This document shows, piece by piece, positions 53,410 through 62,817 of a DNA stretch of 64,000 bases. The stretch lies in assembly GCA_947648495.1 (NCBI GenBank), contig CANSOA010000001.1:1-64000 (forward strand), written 5' to 3'. The DNA is from an uncultured Clostridium sp. GTDB taxonomy: Bacteria; Bacillota; Clostridia; TANB77; CAG-508. The position numbers were made by a program, and so were the translations under genes. The first letter of the stretch is position 1. Each line of letters starts with the position of its first letter. Under the pieces are notes generated by a model. The model was not told where the DNA came from, ran no database searches, and saw only the letters and a list, made by a program, of their open reading frames with translations.

Positions 53410-55680
53410 ATGTCAAAAGTAGATATCATAATACCAATTTACAATGCCTATGAATTCACAGAAGAATGTATTAAATCTGTATTAAAACATACGGATTTGC
53501 AAACTCATAATTTGCTATTAATCAATGACAAAAGTCCAGACGAAAAGATTTTGCCAATGCTAAAAAAATATGCAGAAGAAAATCCAGAAAAAAATATCCT
53601 TGTATTAGATAACGAAGAAAATTTAGGGTTTGTCAAAACCGTCAACAAAGGAATGGATTATTCACAAAACGACGTACTTTTGCTAAATAGCGATACAGAA
53701 GTAACTCCAAATTGGTTAGAAAAAATAGTAGACTGTGCTTATCAAAATCCATTTATTGCAACAGTTACACCACTTACCAATAATGGAACGATAGCTTCTG
53801 TTCCAAACTTTGGAATGGACAACGAATTGCCACAAAACATGACACTTGAACAATATGCTCAAATGATAGAAAACTGTTCTCTAAACAGATTTCCACAACT
53901 CACAACAGCAAATGGTTTTTGTATGTTTATCAAAAGAAATGTAATCGAAGAGGTTGGGTTATTTGACGATATTACTTTTGGAAAAGGATATGGCGAAGAA
54001 AACGATTTTTGTTACAGAGCCTTAAATCGAGGTTACATTCATGTTTTGTGTGATAATACATTTGTTTATCACAAAGGAACTCAATCCTTCAAAAAAGAGA
54101 ATTTGACTTCAGATAGACTAGCTTTAATCGAACAACACATGCAAAAATTACGTGATAAACATCCAGTTTATGTTGATAAAACCGATCATTATCTAAGAGT
54201 CAATCCGGGACAAGACATCCAAGAAAATATCAAAATCAATTTGGAGCTTTATGGAAAAAGAAGAATTTTATTTCTTGTCAATGAATGGGAAGAAAACATG
54301 GAAATGACAGGTGGAACTTCATTACATATCAAAGATATTATCCAAAAAATGCGTCAAAAAGATGCGTGTTTTGTTGTCTGTCCAGATAAAAACGATTTAT
54401 CAAGGCTTCAAGTGTATTTATATACCAAAAATATAGGCAGAATTTTGTATAATGTCAAAACCGAACTTGGCATGTACGGACAGCTGACCTTTCATGAACA
54501 AACTTATGAAAACGTACTAAATCAGTTATTTGACAATTTCCGTTTTGATTTGGTACATGTGCATCATTTTCTATTCCAAACCTTTGACGTAATTGACATA
54601 GCCAAGAAATATCATGCCTATACCATTGCAACTTTGCATGATTTATACATGTTGTGTCCTTCTATCAATATGTTACATAACGGGAAATTCTGTGCTGAAA
54701 TAAAGCCAGAAAATTGCAAAGAATGTTTTGGGCAAAAACATAAAATATCCGAAAATGTTTTAGAAATTTGGAGAAAAAATGCCTATGAAACTTTAAAAAA
54801 ATGTGATAAAATTATTGTACCTTCTGAAAACACAAAAAAACTATTTTTAAATACTTATCCAGATTTAAAAATTGATGTGGTAGAACATGGAGTAGAAGTT
54901 TCGCCATTGGAGAATTACAAAAAAACAGAAAAAAGTACATTTGACATCGCTTTTGTCGGTGCAATGGAAAAGCACAAAGGAAGCGAAGTTTTGAAACAAT
55001 TAATCAAAAAATCACAAAATCCAAACATCAAAATTCATCTTTTTGGCAAAACCTTTGATAAAGCCTTAGAAAATCAAACCGAAAATTATATCTATCATGG
55101 TCCATACCAAAGGGGAAAATTGCCAGAATTATTACAAAAAAACAATATTGATTTAGTTTGTATGTTTACCATTTGGCCAGAAACATATTCGTACACATTA
55201 ACCGAAAGTTACATGGCTGAAATTCCAGTTTTAGCCTATGATATTGGTGCCATAGCCGACCGTTTAAAACACGATAAATTAGGTTGGATTCTTCCAATCG
55301 ATAGTTCAACAGAAACAATTTTAGAAAAAATAGAACACATTCAAACACAAACTCAAGAATATCAAAAAATCAAAGACAACTTCAAAAAATATAAATTCAA
55401 AACCGTAGAAAAAATGCAAAAGGAATATTTAGAAATATACCAAAATAGTGGAAACATTAAAAATGAAAGAGTCTGCACAACTTCAATGAATGATTTACAA
55501 CGAAAAACAGATGTATACGATTTGCGCATAACACTCATGAACACAAATGCAGAATTAAATAATTTAAGAGATTTTAAAAATAGATATCTATTTTTAGTCG
55601 AACGATTCCAAAAAAAGCAAAACACAAAATGGTGGCAAACTGCCAAAAAAATAAAAGGATTTTTGAAAGGGAAAAAATGA
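53410..55680 (+). CDS. Bifunctional GT2-GT4 glycosyltransferase
   Basis: The 756-residue protein has an N-terminal GT2 domain (VDIIIPIYNAYEFTEECIKS, LLLNSDTEVTPNWLEKI, residues about 1-230). A GT4-like domain follows (RILFLVNEWEENMEM near residue 280, HVHHFLFQTFDVI, FVGAMEKHKGSEVLKQLI, and the ExxP/E-rich region PETYSYTLTESYMAE), with a short C-terminal helical tail. It probably adds two sugars in turn to the polysaccharide. ATG 53410 follows GAAAGGAAAATACA, and a short GTGAGA/TCTCAC hairpin lies just before it. The stop overlaps the next start. Confidence 0.9.
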   Translation: MSKVDIIIPIYNAYEFTEECIKSVLKHTDLQTHNLLLINDKSPDEKILPMLKKYAEENPEKNILVLDNEENLGFVKTVNKGMDYSQNDVLLLNSDTEVTPNWLEKIVDCAYQNPFIATVTPLTNNGTIASVPNFGMDNELPQNMTLEQYAQMIENCSLNRFPQLTTANGFCMFIKRNVIEEVGLFDDITFGKGYGEENDFCYRALNRGYIHVLCDNTFVYHKGTQSFKKENLTSDRLALIEQHMQKLRDKHPVYVDKTDHYLRVNPGQDIQENIKINLELYGKRRILFLVNEWEENMEMTGGTSLHIKDIIQKMRQKDACFVVCPDKNDLSRLQVYLYTKNIGRILYNVKTELGMYGQLTFHEQTYENVLNQLFDNFRFDLVHVHHFLFQTFDVIDIAKKYHAYTIATLHDLYMLCPSINMLHNGKFCAEIKPENCKECFGQKHKISENVLEIWRKNAYETLKKCDKIIVPSENTKKLFLNTYPDLKIDVVEHGVEVSPLENYKKTEKSTFDIAFVGAMEKHKGSEVLKQLIKKSQNPNIKIHLFGKTFDKALENQTENYIYHGPYQRGKLPELLQKNNIDLVCMFTIWPETYSYTLTESYMAEIPVLAYDIGAIADRLKHDKLGWILPIDSSTETILEKIEHIQTQTQEYQKIKDNFKKYKFKTVEKMQKEYLEIYQNSGNIKNERVCTTSMNDLQRKTDVYDLRITLMNTNAELNNLRDFKNRYLFLVERFQKKQNTKWWQTAKKIKGFLKGKK

Positions 55681-56612
55681 AAAAAATATCTGTCATTGTT
55701 CCAATGTATTGTGAAGAAAAAATAATACAGGAATGTTACAATAGACTAAAAAACGTACTTCAAAAAATCAAAAATTATGAATATGAAGTGATTTTTGTAA
55801 ATGATGGAAGTAAAGATAAAACTTTGGAAATGCTAATCGAACTGTCCAAACAAGATGAACATGTAAAAATCATATCCTTTTCCAGAAACTTTGGGCATCA
55901 AGCAGCAGTCACAGCAGGTCTTAAATATGTAACAGGAGATGCCATTGTCATTATTGATTCCGATTTGCAAGATCCACCAGAACTCATTCCAGAAATGTTA
56001 ACTTTATGGGAAAATGGAAATGATGTCATTTATGGAAGGCGCAAAAAAAGAAAAGGCGAATCGATTTTCAAATTGCTCACAGCCAAACTATTTTATACCA
56101 CTTTAAATGCTTTATCAGAAACTGAAATTCCCAAAGACACAGGCGATTTTCGATTAGTTGACAGGAGGGTAGTAGACTGCATTAATTTATTGCCAGAACA
56201 CAATAAATTTCTACGAGGCTTATTTAGTTGGGTTGGTTACAAACAAATTCCATATGAATACGAAAGGCAAGAAAGATTTGCTGGAAACACGAAATATCCA
56301 TTTCGTAAAATGCTAAAACTTGCTAGTGACGGAATTTTGAGCTTTTCTACAAAACCACTCAAGTTAGTTGGGATACTTGGTATTATTTCTTTGGTTCTGT
56401 CCTTTGCAATTTTGGGATATGCCATGTTATCTTTTATCTTCAAATGGAATTCTTTAATGCCCGGCTGGACTTCCATGATGCTAACCGTTACGTTTTTTGC
56501 TGGTGTTCAACTATTATCCATTTGGATTATGTCAGAATACATTGCTAGAATTTACGACGAAAGTCGAGACAGACCACAATATATTATTGATAAAACATAT
56601 AATATAAAATAA
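55677..56612 (+). CDS. GtrB/DPMS-like glycosyltransferase
   Basis: The 311-residue protein has a GT2 domain (ISVIVPMYCEEKIIQECYNR, VNDGSKDKTL, IDSDLQDPPELIP, KDTGDFRLVDRRVV) and two C-terminal membrane spans (LVGILGIISLVLSFAILGY). This is the layout of GtrB/ArnC-type enzymes that load a sugar on undecaprenyl phosphate. ATG 55677 overlaps the previous TGA (ATGA); an extension to 55629 has no ribosome site. A GtrA-like partner is encoded at 60328. Confidence 0.92.
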   Translation: MKKISVIVPMYCEEKIIQECYNRLKNVLQKIKNYEYEVIFVNDGSKDKTLEMLIELSKQDEHVKIISFSRNFGHQAAVTAGLKYVTGDAIVIIDSDLQDPPELIPEMLTLWENGNDVIYGRRKKRKGESIFKLLTAKLFYTTLNALSETEIPKDTGDFRLVDRRVVDCINLLPEHNKFLRGLFSWVGYKQIPYEYERQERFAGNTKYPFRKMLKLASDGILSFSTKPLKLVGILGIISLVLSFAILGYAMLSFIFKWNSLMPGWTSMMLTVTFFAGVQLLSIWIMSEYIARIYDESRDRPQYIIDKTYNIK

Positions 56613-56622
56613 GGAGAAAAAA

Positions 56623-58464
56623 ATGATAGACACCCATCATATCAAAAATCAAGTCAAATTTTACGTAAAAAAATATGGAATTTTCAAAACCATTTGGAAA
56701 TGTATTACAGTTGGAACACGCAAATTTATTTGTATTCTAAAAGGTGAACGAGATGTTAATTATGGTGATTACGGTGACTGGATTCATGCAAATGAAGTGC
56801 GTGACTGGGAAATCAAAGCACAAACAAAAAAGAAATTTAAAAATATGCCAAAAATTAGTTTGATTGTTCCTATGTATAACACCAAAGAAAAATTCCTAAA
56901 AGAATTAGTCGATTCTGTCATCAAGCAAACCTATAGCAATTGGGAACTATGTTTAAGCGATGGCAGTCCAAAGCAAAATCCCAAATTCCAAAAAATAATC
57001 GAAAAAGATACACGCATCAAATACAAATTTTTAAACCAAGAAAAAGGTATTTCTGAAAATTCAAACGAAGCTATCCAAATGGCAACAGGTGAATATATTG
57101 GATTATTAGACCATGACGATACATTAGCCAAATATGCTTTATACGAAGTTGTCAAAACCATAAACCAATATCCAAATGCTGAATTCTTTTATTCTGACGA
57201 AGACAAAATCGACCAAAACGCAAATCGCTCAGACGCTTATTTCAAACCAGAATTTGCACCAGATACCTTAAGATGCCAAAATTATATTTGTCATTTTAGT
57301 GTTTTCAAAAAAGAATTAATGGACAAGCTTGGTGGATTTCACGCCGAATTTGACGGTGCCCAAGATTATGACATTTTTTTGCGTATGTCCGAAATCGTAA
57401 AACCAGAAAATATTCAACATATTCCGCGTATTTTGTACCATTGGCGCGTTCACAAAGGCTCAACGGCAATGGAAAATAGCGATGCCAAAAATTATGCTTT
57501 TGAAAATGGCATAAAGGCTTTGGAAGCACATTTGCAAAGAATTGGTTTGGAGGGAGACGTTTCTAAAGGTTGTATCAATGGAATTTATCGAATTGACTAC
57601 AAAATCAAAAGTAAGCCCCAAATTTCAATTGTTATTCCAAACAAAGATGGCAAGGAAACGTTGGAAGTTTGCATCAATTCTGTTTTAGAGAAGACCACAT
57701 ATGACAATTATGAAATTGTTATTGTAGAAAATAACAGTCAGACAGATGAAATTTTTGATTATTATCGAGAATTGGAGAAAAACAATAAAATCAAAATTGT
57801 CAAGTATCCAAAAGTAGGATTTAACTATTCTGGTATCGTTAATTTTGGTGTCCAAAATTGCACAGGAGACTACGTTGTTCAGTTGAATAATGACACTGAA
57901 TTACTAACGCCAAATTGGCTAGAAATCATGTTAGGATTTTGCCAAAGAGAGGATGTAGGAGCCGTTGGCGTAAAGTTATATTATCCAGATGAAACCATTC
58001 AGCATGCTGGTATTATTGTTGGTTTAGGCGGCGTTGCAGGAAATCGTTTTAAGAGTATTCCTAAAAATGGACACGGTTATTTTGCAGAAGAAAGCATGAT
58101 ACAGAATTTAAGTGCTGTAACAGCTGCATGTATTATGACATCAAAGAAAATTTACGAAGAAGTAGGTTTCATGGATGAAAAACTGGCAGTTGCCTTTAAC
58201 GATGTTGATTTTTGTCTAAAAATACGCGAAAAAGGCTACTTAATTGTTTACAATCCATTTGTTGAATTTGTACATTATGAGTCCAAAAGCAGAGGCGAAG
58301 AAAACACACCCGAAAAAATCAAAAGATTTCAAGGTGAAATCAATACATTCAAAGAAAGATGGCAAGACTTTTTACACAAAGGAGACCCATATTATAATAT
58401 CAATTTGAGCTTAGATACAGAAGTTTATCACATGAAGAAATGTAGAATTAATCATGAAAAATAA
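56623..58464 (+). CDS. Two-domain GT2 glycosyltransferase
   Basis: The 613-residue protein has GT2 domain 1 (ISLIVPMYNTKEKFLKEL, GLLDHDDTLAKYAL, FYSDEDK, RILYHWRVHKG) and domain 2 (ISIVIPNKDGKETLEVCINS, QLNNDTELLTPNWLEIM, IIVGLGGVAGN, EVGFMDEKLAVAFNDVDFCLK). Both active-site sets look intact. It is paralogous to the genes at 51663 and 58476, so the locus grew by duplication. ATG 56623 follows TAAGGAGAAAAAA. It likely extends or branches the rhamnan-type chain. Confidence 0.93.
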   Translation: MIDTHHIKNQVKFYVKKYGIFKTIWKCITVGTRKFICILKGERDVNYGDYGDWIHANEVRDWEIKAQTKKKFKNMPKISLIVPMYNTKEKFLKELVDSVIKQTYSNWELCLSDGSPKQNPKFQKIIEKDTRIKYKFLNQEKGISENSNEAIQMATGEYIGLLDHDDTLAKYALYEVVKTINQYPNAEFFYSDEDKIDQNANRSDAYFKPEFAPDTLRCQNYICHFSVFKKELMDKLGGFHAEFDGAQDYDIFLRMSEIVKPENIQHIPRILYHWRVHKGSTAMENSDAKNYAFENGIKALEAHLQRIGLEGDVSKGCINGIYRIDYKIKSKPQISIVIPNKDGKETLEVCINSVLEKTTYDNYEIVIVENNSQTDEIFDYYRELEKNNKIKIVKYPKVGFNYSGIVNFGVQNCTGDYVVQLNNDTELLTPNWLEIMLGFCQREDVGAVGVKLYYPDETIQHAGIIVGLGGVAGNRFKSIPKNGHGYFAEESMIQNLSAVTAACIMTSKKIYEEVGFMDEKLAVAFNDVDFCLKIREKGYLIVYNPFVEFVHYESKSRGEENTPEKIKRFQGEINTFKERWQDFLHKGDPYYNINLSLDTEVYHMKKCRINHEK

Positions 58465-58475
58465 AGGGGAAGTGT

Positions 58476-60269
58476 ATGATAAAATATAAAATAGAAAGAA
58501 TATTGTATCATGTAAAAAAATATGGCATATTGCGAACCATCCAAAAAATAATTGCCAAAATTTTTAACATTAGCAAATCAAATGAAAAAGCCCAAAAAGA
58601 AGCCTATCAAAATTGGATTGTACAAAATGAGCCACAAGAAAAAGACTTAGCATTGCAAAAAAAACATGAATTTAATATTCAGCCCAAAATTAGTATCATT
58701 GTACCCATGTACAATACCGAAGAGAATTTTTTTCTCGAACTTTTAAATTCCGTTTTTGAGCAAAGTTATGTCAATTGGCAATTATGCTTAGCCGATGCAA
58801 ATCAAAAGCAAAATGAGACGATTTGGGAAGTGTGTTCAAGATGTAGCAAGATAAAATATCGCTTTTTAGAAGAAAACAAGGGCATTTCTGAAAACACCAA
58901 CCAAGCTTTAGAAATGGCAGATGGTGATTTTATTGCCTTTCTTGATCATGATGATGTTCTAGCGCCGTTCGCTTTATACGAAATCGTAAAAGCCATCAAC
59001 GAGAATCCAAATGTGGAATTCTTGTATTCTGATGAAGATAAAATAACGGAAAAATCCGAACGTTTTTCGCCCTATTTTAAACCAGACTTTTCCCCAGAAG
59101 CAATTGAGTGTAATAATTATATTACTCATTTTGTTGCCATTAAAAAGAGTTTAGTCGACAAAATCGGAAAGTTAAACCATCAATTCAATGGGGCACAAGA
59201 TTTCGATTTTGTTTTAAGAGCTACAGAAAATACGGAAAATATTGTGCATATTCCGAAAATTCTATATCATTGGAGAGCTCACAGTAAATCAACTGCCAAT
59301 TTGGCAGAGACGAAAATGTATGCCTATGAAGCAGGTGTGAAAGTCATTGAAGAACATCTAAAAAGAGTGGGCAAACAAGGAACTGTCGAAAATCCAAAAG
59401 AAGTGCCAGGAATTTATCAAATCAAATATGCCATAAAAGGCACGCCAAAAGTTTCTATTTTAATTCCTAACAAGGATTGTTGTAAGATACTAAAAAAGTG
59501 CTTAAAATCGATTTTGACACTTACTACGTACCCAAATTATGAAATATTAATACTAGAAAATAATAGTCAAGAAAAAGAAACATTTGCTTATTATGAAATC
59601 TTAAGGCAAAATCCAAAAATTCGCGTATTGGAAATAAAAGAAAACGAATTTAATTATTCCAAAATCATCAATTTTGGAGTGCAAAACGCAAAGGGAGATT
59701 TTATTTTACAACTCAATAACGACACCCAAATTTTAACACCAAATTGGTTAGAACTTTTTATTGGATATGCTCAAAATAAAGAAATTGGAGCCGTTGGAGC
59801 TAAATTATATTATCCAGATAAATCTATTCAGCATGCGGGAATTGCCTGTGGAATTGCAGGCAAAGCAGGAAATTTGTTAGTTGGTTTACCATATGGCACA
59901 CATGACCCATTTGGACGCGAATCAGCGACCAGAAATGTAACAGCTGTAACAGGAGCCTGTCTATTTGCCAGACGTGAAATTTATGAAGAAGTGGGCTTTA
60001 TGGATGAAGAACAATTCAAAGTCGCTTTTGGCGATGTCGATTTTTGTTTAAAAATACTTGAAAAAGGTTATCGAATAGTATATAATCCATATATCGAATT
60101 CGTTCATTATGAATCTAAGACAAGAGGATATGAAGATACACCTGAAAAAGAGGCAAGATTTAAAAGAGAAACGAAAAATTTTCAAACCAAATGGAAAACA
60201 TTTTTAGAAAAAGGTGACCCTTATTACAATCCCAATTTGTCATGCGAAAATGGAAATTTTAATCTGTAG
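58476..60269 (+). CDS. Two-domain GT2 glycosyltransferase
   Basis: The 597-residue protein repeats the domain plan of 56623: domain 1 (ISIIVPMYNTEENFFLEL, FLDHDDVLAPFALYE, LYSDEDK, ILYHWRAH) and domain 2 (VSILIPNKDCCKILKKCL, QLNNDTQILTPNWLEL, GAKLYYPDKSIQHAGI, EVGFMDEEQFKVAFGDVDFCLK). ATG 58476 follows AAAGGGGAAGTGT. The stop TAG is formed in a GTAGGG repeat element. It serves as an alignment control for the CGG site at 53121. Confidence 0.93.
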   Translation: MIKYKIERILYHVKKYGILRTIQKIIAKIFNISKSNEKAQKEAYQNWIVQNEPQEKDLALQKKHEFNIQPKISIIVPMYNTEENFFLELLNSVFEQSYVNWQLCLADANQKQNETIWEVCSRCSKIKYRFLEENKGISENTNQALEMADGDFIAFLDHDDVLAPFALYEIVKAINENPNVEFLYSDEDKITEKSERFSPYFKPDFSPEAIECNNYITHFVAIKKSLVDKIGKLNHQFNGAQDFDFVLRATENTENIVHIPKILYHWRAHSKSTANLAETKMYAYEAGVKVIEEHLKRVGKQGTVENPKEVPGIYQIKYAIKGTPKVSILIPNKDCCKILKKCLKSILTLTTYPNYEILILENNSQEKETFAYYEILRQNPKIRVLEIKENEFNYSKIINFGVQNAKGDFILQLNNDTQILTPNWLELFIGYAQNKEIGAVGAKLYYPDKSIQHAGIACGIAGKAGNLLVGLPYGTHDPFGRESATRNVTAVTGACLFARREIYEEVGFMDEEQFKVAFGDVDFCLKILEKGYRIVYNPYIEFVHYESKTRGYEDTPEKEARFKRETKNFQTKWKTFLEKGDPYYNPNLSCENGNFNL

Positions 60270-60303
60270 GGAATACAAAGGTCCCATTGCTAATAGCCCC
60301 TAC
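60266..60303. repeat. Dispersed GTAGGG/GTAGGGGC element, copy 3 (inverted ends)
   Basis: GTAGGG (60266-60271) and CCCTAC (60298-60303) are inverted ends of a 38-nt element. The minus strand starts GTAGGGGC as in copies 1 and 2. Its TAG is the stop of the preceding gene. Confidence 0.6.
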
Positions 60304-60327
60304 CAAATGAAAAAGAAAGGAACAAAA

Positions 60328-60822
60328 ATGATTGATAAAATAGAGACATTTTGCCTGCAAATTTTAAGAAAAATCAAATTAGGCAAATTAGCGGACATTT
60401 ATCTTGCTCACAAAGAAGGGATGCGTTATCTCGTTTTTGGTGTGTTAACAACAGTGGTGAACATTGTTGTTGCAGGATTTACCTATTATGTTGTATTTTC
60501 TGGTTTTGCAGAAGAATTAAAAGTCAATTTAAGTACAATCATAGCGATTATTGCAGCTTGGATATTTGCTTATGTTACCAATAAATTATATGTTTTTCAT
60601 TCCAAAACCAATCATGTGCGAGAATTATTACGAGAAATTGTATCGTTTACTGGTTGTAGACTAATTACTGCAGTAGTAGAAGTAGCCTTGATGAATTGGT
60701 TTGTGACTAGATTACAACTAAATTATATGTTCATGAAAATTGTAGTAAGTATCATTGTAATTATTCTAAATTTTATATTTAGTAAATTATTAATCTTTAA
60801 AAAAGGAGAAAAAAATGGATAA
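60328..60822 (+). CDS. GtrA-family membrane protein
   Basis: The 164-residue protein has four spans and the GtrA pattern (MRYLVFGVLTTVVNIVVAGF, WIFAYVTNKLYVFHSK, RLITAVVEVALMNWFV, NFIFSKLLIFKKG). GtrA proteins help flip or glycosylate lipid-linked sugars together with GtrB-type transferases (encoded at 55677 and 60815). ATG 60328 follows AAAGGAACAAAA; an extension to 60214 runs through the previous gene. The stop overlaps the next gene. Confidence 0.93.
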   Translation: MIDKIETFCLQILRKIKLGKLADIYLAHKEGMRYLVFGVLTTVVNIVVAGFTYYVVFSGFAEELKVNLSTIIAIIAAWIFAYVTNKLYVFHSKTNHVRELLREIVSFTGCRLITAVVEVALMNWFVTRLQLNYMFMKIVVSIIVIILNFIFSKLLIFKKGEKNG

Positions 60823-61751
60823 AATAGCAGTTTTAATACCATGTTATAATGAGGAAAAGACAATTAAAAAAGTCATCGAAGATTTTAAAAGAGAGCTTCC
60901 AGAAGCGACGATTTATGTGTATGACAATAATTCCAAAGACAAAACCGTAGAAATTGCAAAAGAAGCAGGAGCGATTGTAAAATTTGAAACCAGACAAGGA
61001 AAAGGGAATGTCATAAGAACTATGTTTCGTGAAATTGATGCTAGAGCTTACATCATGGTGGATGGTGACGACACATATCCTGCCGAAAACGCACGTGAAA
61101 TGATTGACTGTGTCTTACAAGAAAATGCAGATATGGTTATTGGGGACAGGCTTTCTTCCACATATTTTACAGAAAATAAAAGACGTTTTCATGGATTCGG
61201 AAATGTATTAACACGTGTCTTAATCAACACTATTTACAAAAGTGATATTCGTGATGTTATGACAGGTTATAGAGCTTTTAGTTATAAATTTGTCAAAACA
61301 TTTCCTGTCATGTCAAAAGGATTTGAGTTGGAAAATGAAATGACCATTCATGCTTTAGATAAAAATATGAAAATTAAAAATGTTATTATCGAATATCGAG
61401 ATCGACCAGAACGGGAGCGAATCAAAATTAAATACGATTTCGGATGGTTTTAAAGTAATAAAAACCATATTTGCCCTTTATAAAAACTATAAACCAATGG
61501 CATTTTTCACGATTGTAGCAGGAATTTTATTTATGTTAGGTTTGGTATTTTTTATCCCAGTATTTATTGGATTCTTGCATTCTGGATTAGTCAGAATTCC
61601 AACCTTGCTTGTGAGTGTACTTTTCTTCATCTGTTCTGTACAATCACTCTTTGCTGGACTAATTTTGGACAATATTATCAAAACATCAAAACAGAGTTTT
61701 GAAATGCGTTTAATTGATTGTGAAGATAGATTAAAAACGAAGGGAATGTAA
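60815..61751 (+). CDS. GT2/DPMS-like glycosyltransferase, read through a CGG +1 shift
   Basis: The GT2 domain shows VLIPCYNEEKTIKKVI, YDNNSKDKTVEIA, MVDGDDTYPAE and DVMTGYRAFSYKF. The zero frame stops at 61453. Skipping C in CGG at 61412 gives EYRDRPEGSESKLNTISDGFKVIKTI, the conserved R.EGS.SKL of this family, followed by the two C-terminal spans (FFTIVAGILFMLGLVFFIPVF; VSVLFFICSVQSLFAGLIL) to 61751, 311 residues. The length and topology match the 55677 protein. It probably attaches sugars to undecaprenyl phosphate next to GtrA. Confidence 0.9.
61412..61414 (+). other. CGG +1 recoding site 8 (GAA CGG G)
   Basis: Skipping C gives RPEGSESKL, the conserved DPMS/GtrB-type motif; without it the membrane anchor is lost. 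Confidence 0.88.
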
Positions 61752-61756
61752 ATAAA

Positions 61757-62797
61757 ATGAATGAAATTAAAGTTTCCATTGTGGTTCCAGTCTATAATGC
61801 TGAAACATTTTTAACAAGATGCTTAGAACCTTTAGTCAATCAGACATTAGAAGAAATTGAAATTATTTGTGTAGATGATGGTTCAAAAGATAATTCAGCC
61901 CAAATTATTGACGAATATGCCAGAAAATATCCCCAAAAAATAAAATCTTTCCATAAAGAAAATGGAGGAGAATGGTCAGCTCGTACGTATGGCTTAAAAA
62001 AAGCAACTGGTGAATATGTTGGATTTATGGACAATGATGATGTTCCAGAAACAACTTGGGCAGAAAAATTGTATCAAGCGGCCAAAAAAAATGATGCAGA
62101 TATTGCCTTTTGTGGTTATGACAGAGTTGATTTAGACACAGGAAAAACGGTTGCAACTGAAATGACGCAATATGGCACCATGCAAAAACAAGTTGATTTT
62201 AATGATGATTTTATTGTCTATGCCAATCCATCTTTATGGAATAAAATTTATCGAAGAGAACTGGTCAAAGATGCAGAATTTTTACCATTTCGAGGATGTA
62301 ATGATACATTATTTTTAATTCATTCTTATATGGAAGGCGCAAAAAAATTAGCTTTTATACCAGATGTTCTATATCATTATTATTTGCGTTCCAGTTCGCA
62401 AATTCACAACATGAACAGACAGGATATTGACAATTTAAAAAAATATTTATTAGTCACCAAAGAAAATGCTATTCAAAAGGGAATTTATGAAGAATTTAAA
62501 GATTGTTTAGACGAGATGGCATTTTTGCATTTGGGAATTTCTTGGATGTATATGGTTTCTTATGATAAAAGCGTAAATATGCGTGAAATGACCAAAGAAG
62601 TAACCCATTATTTAGATGAAAATTTTACAGGTTGGAGAAAATCTAAATTTTTTAAAGTATCGCATTGTTTTCCAAAAGGCATTAAATTTATTGCCATTTG
62701 GGGCGTACATTTACTTTATCGAATGGGAATTCCAACAGTGTATGTTTGGGCGTATCGATTTTTGGTAGATCAATTGAAAATTGATATCAAATGGTAA
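61757..62797 (+). CDS. GT2 glycosyltransferase
   Basis: The 346-residue protein has KVSIVVPVYNAETFLTRCL, VDDGSKDNSAQII, GFMDNDDVPETTWAEKL and FCGYDRVDLDT. Typical single-domain GT2, of the type adding one sugar in polysaccharide or teichoic-acid-like synthesis. The C-terminus may be amphipathic (HLLYRMGIPTVYVW). Sugar not predictable. ATG 61757 follows GAAGGGAATGTAAATAAA. Confidence 0.9.
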   Translation: MNEIKVSIVVPVYNAETFLTRCLEPLVNQTLEEIEIICVDDGSKDNSAQIIDEYARKYPQKIKSFHKENGGEWSARTYGLKKATGEYVGFMDNDDVPETTWAEKLYQAAKKNDADIAFCGYDRVDLDTGKTVATEMTQYGTMQKQVDFNDDFIVYANPSLWNKIYRRELVKDAEFLPFRGCNDTLFLIHSYMEGAKKLAFIPDVLYHYYLRSSSQIHNMNRQDIDNLKKYLLVTKENAIQKGIYEEFKDCLDEMAFLHLGISWMYMVSYDKSVNMREMTKEVTHYLDENFTGWRKSKFFKVSHCFPKGIKFIAIWGVHLLYRMGIPTVYVWAYRFLVDQLKIDIKW

Positions 62798-62817
62798 AAA
62801 GAGAAAGGAATGAGAAA

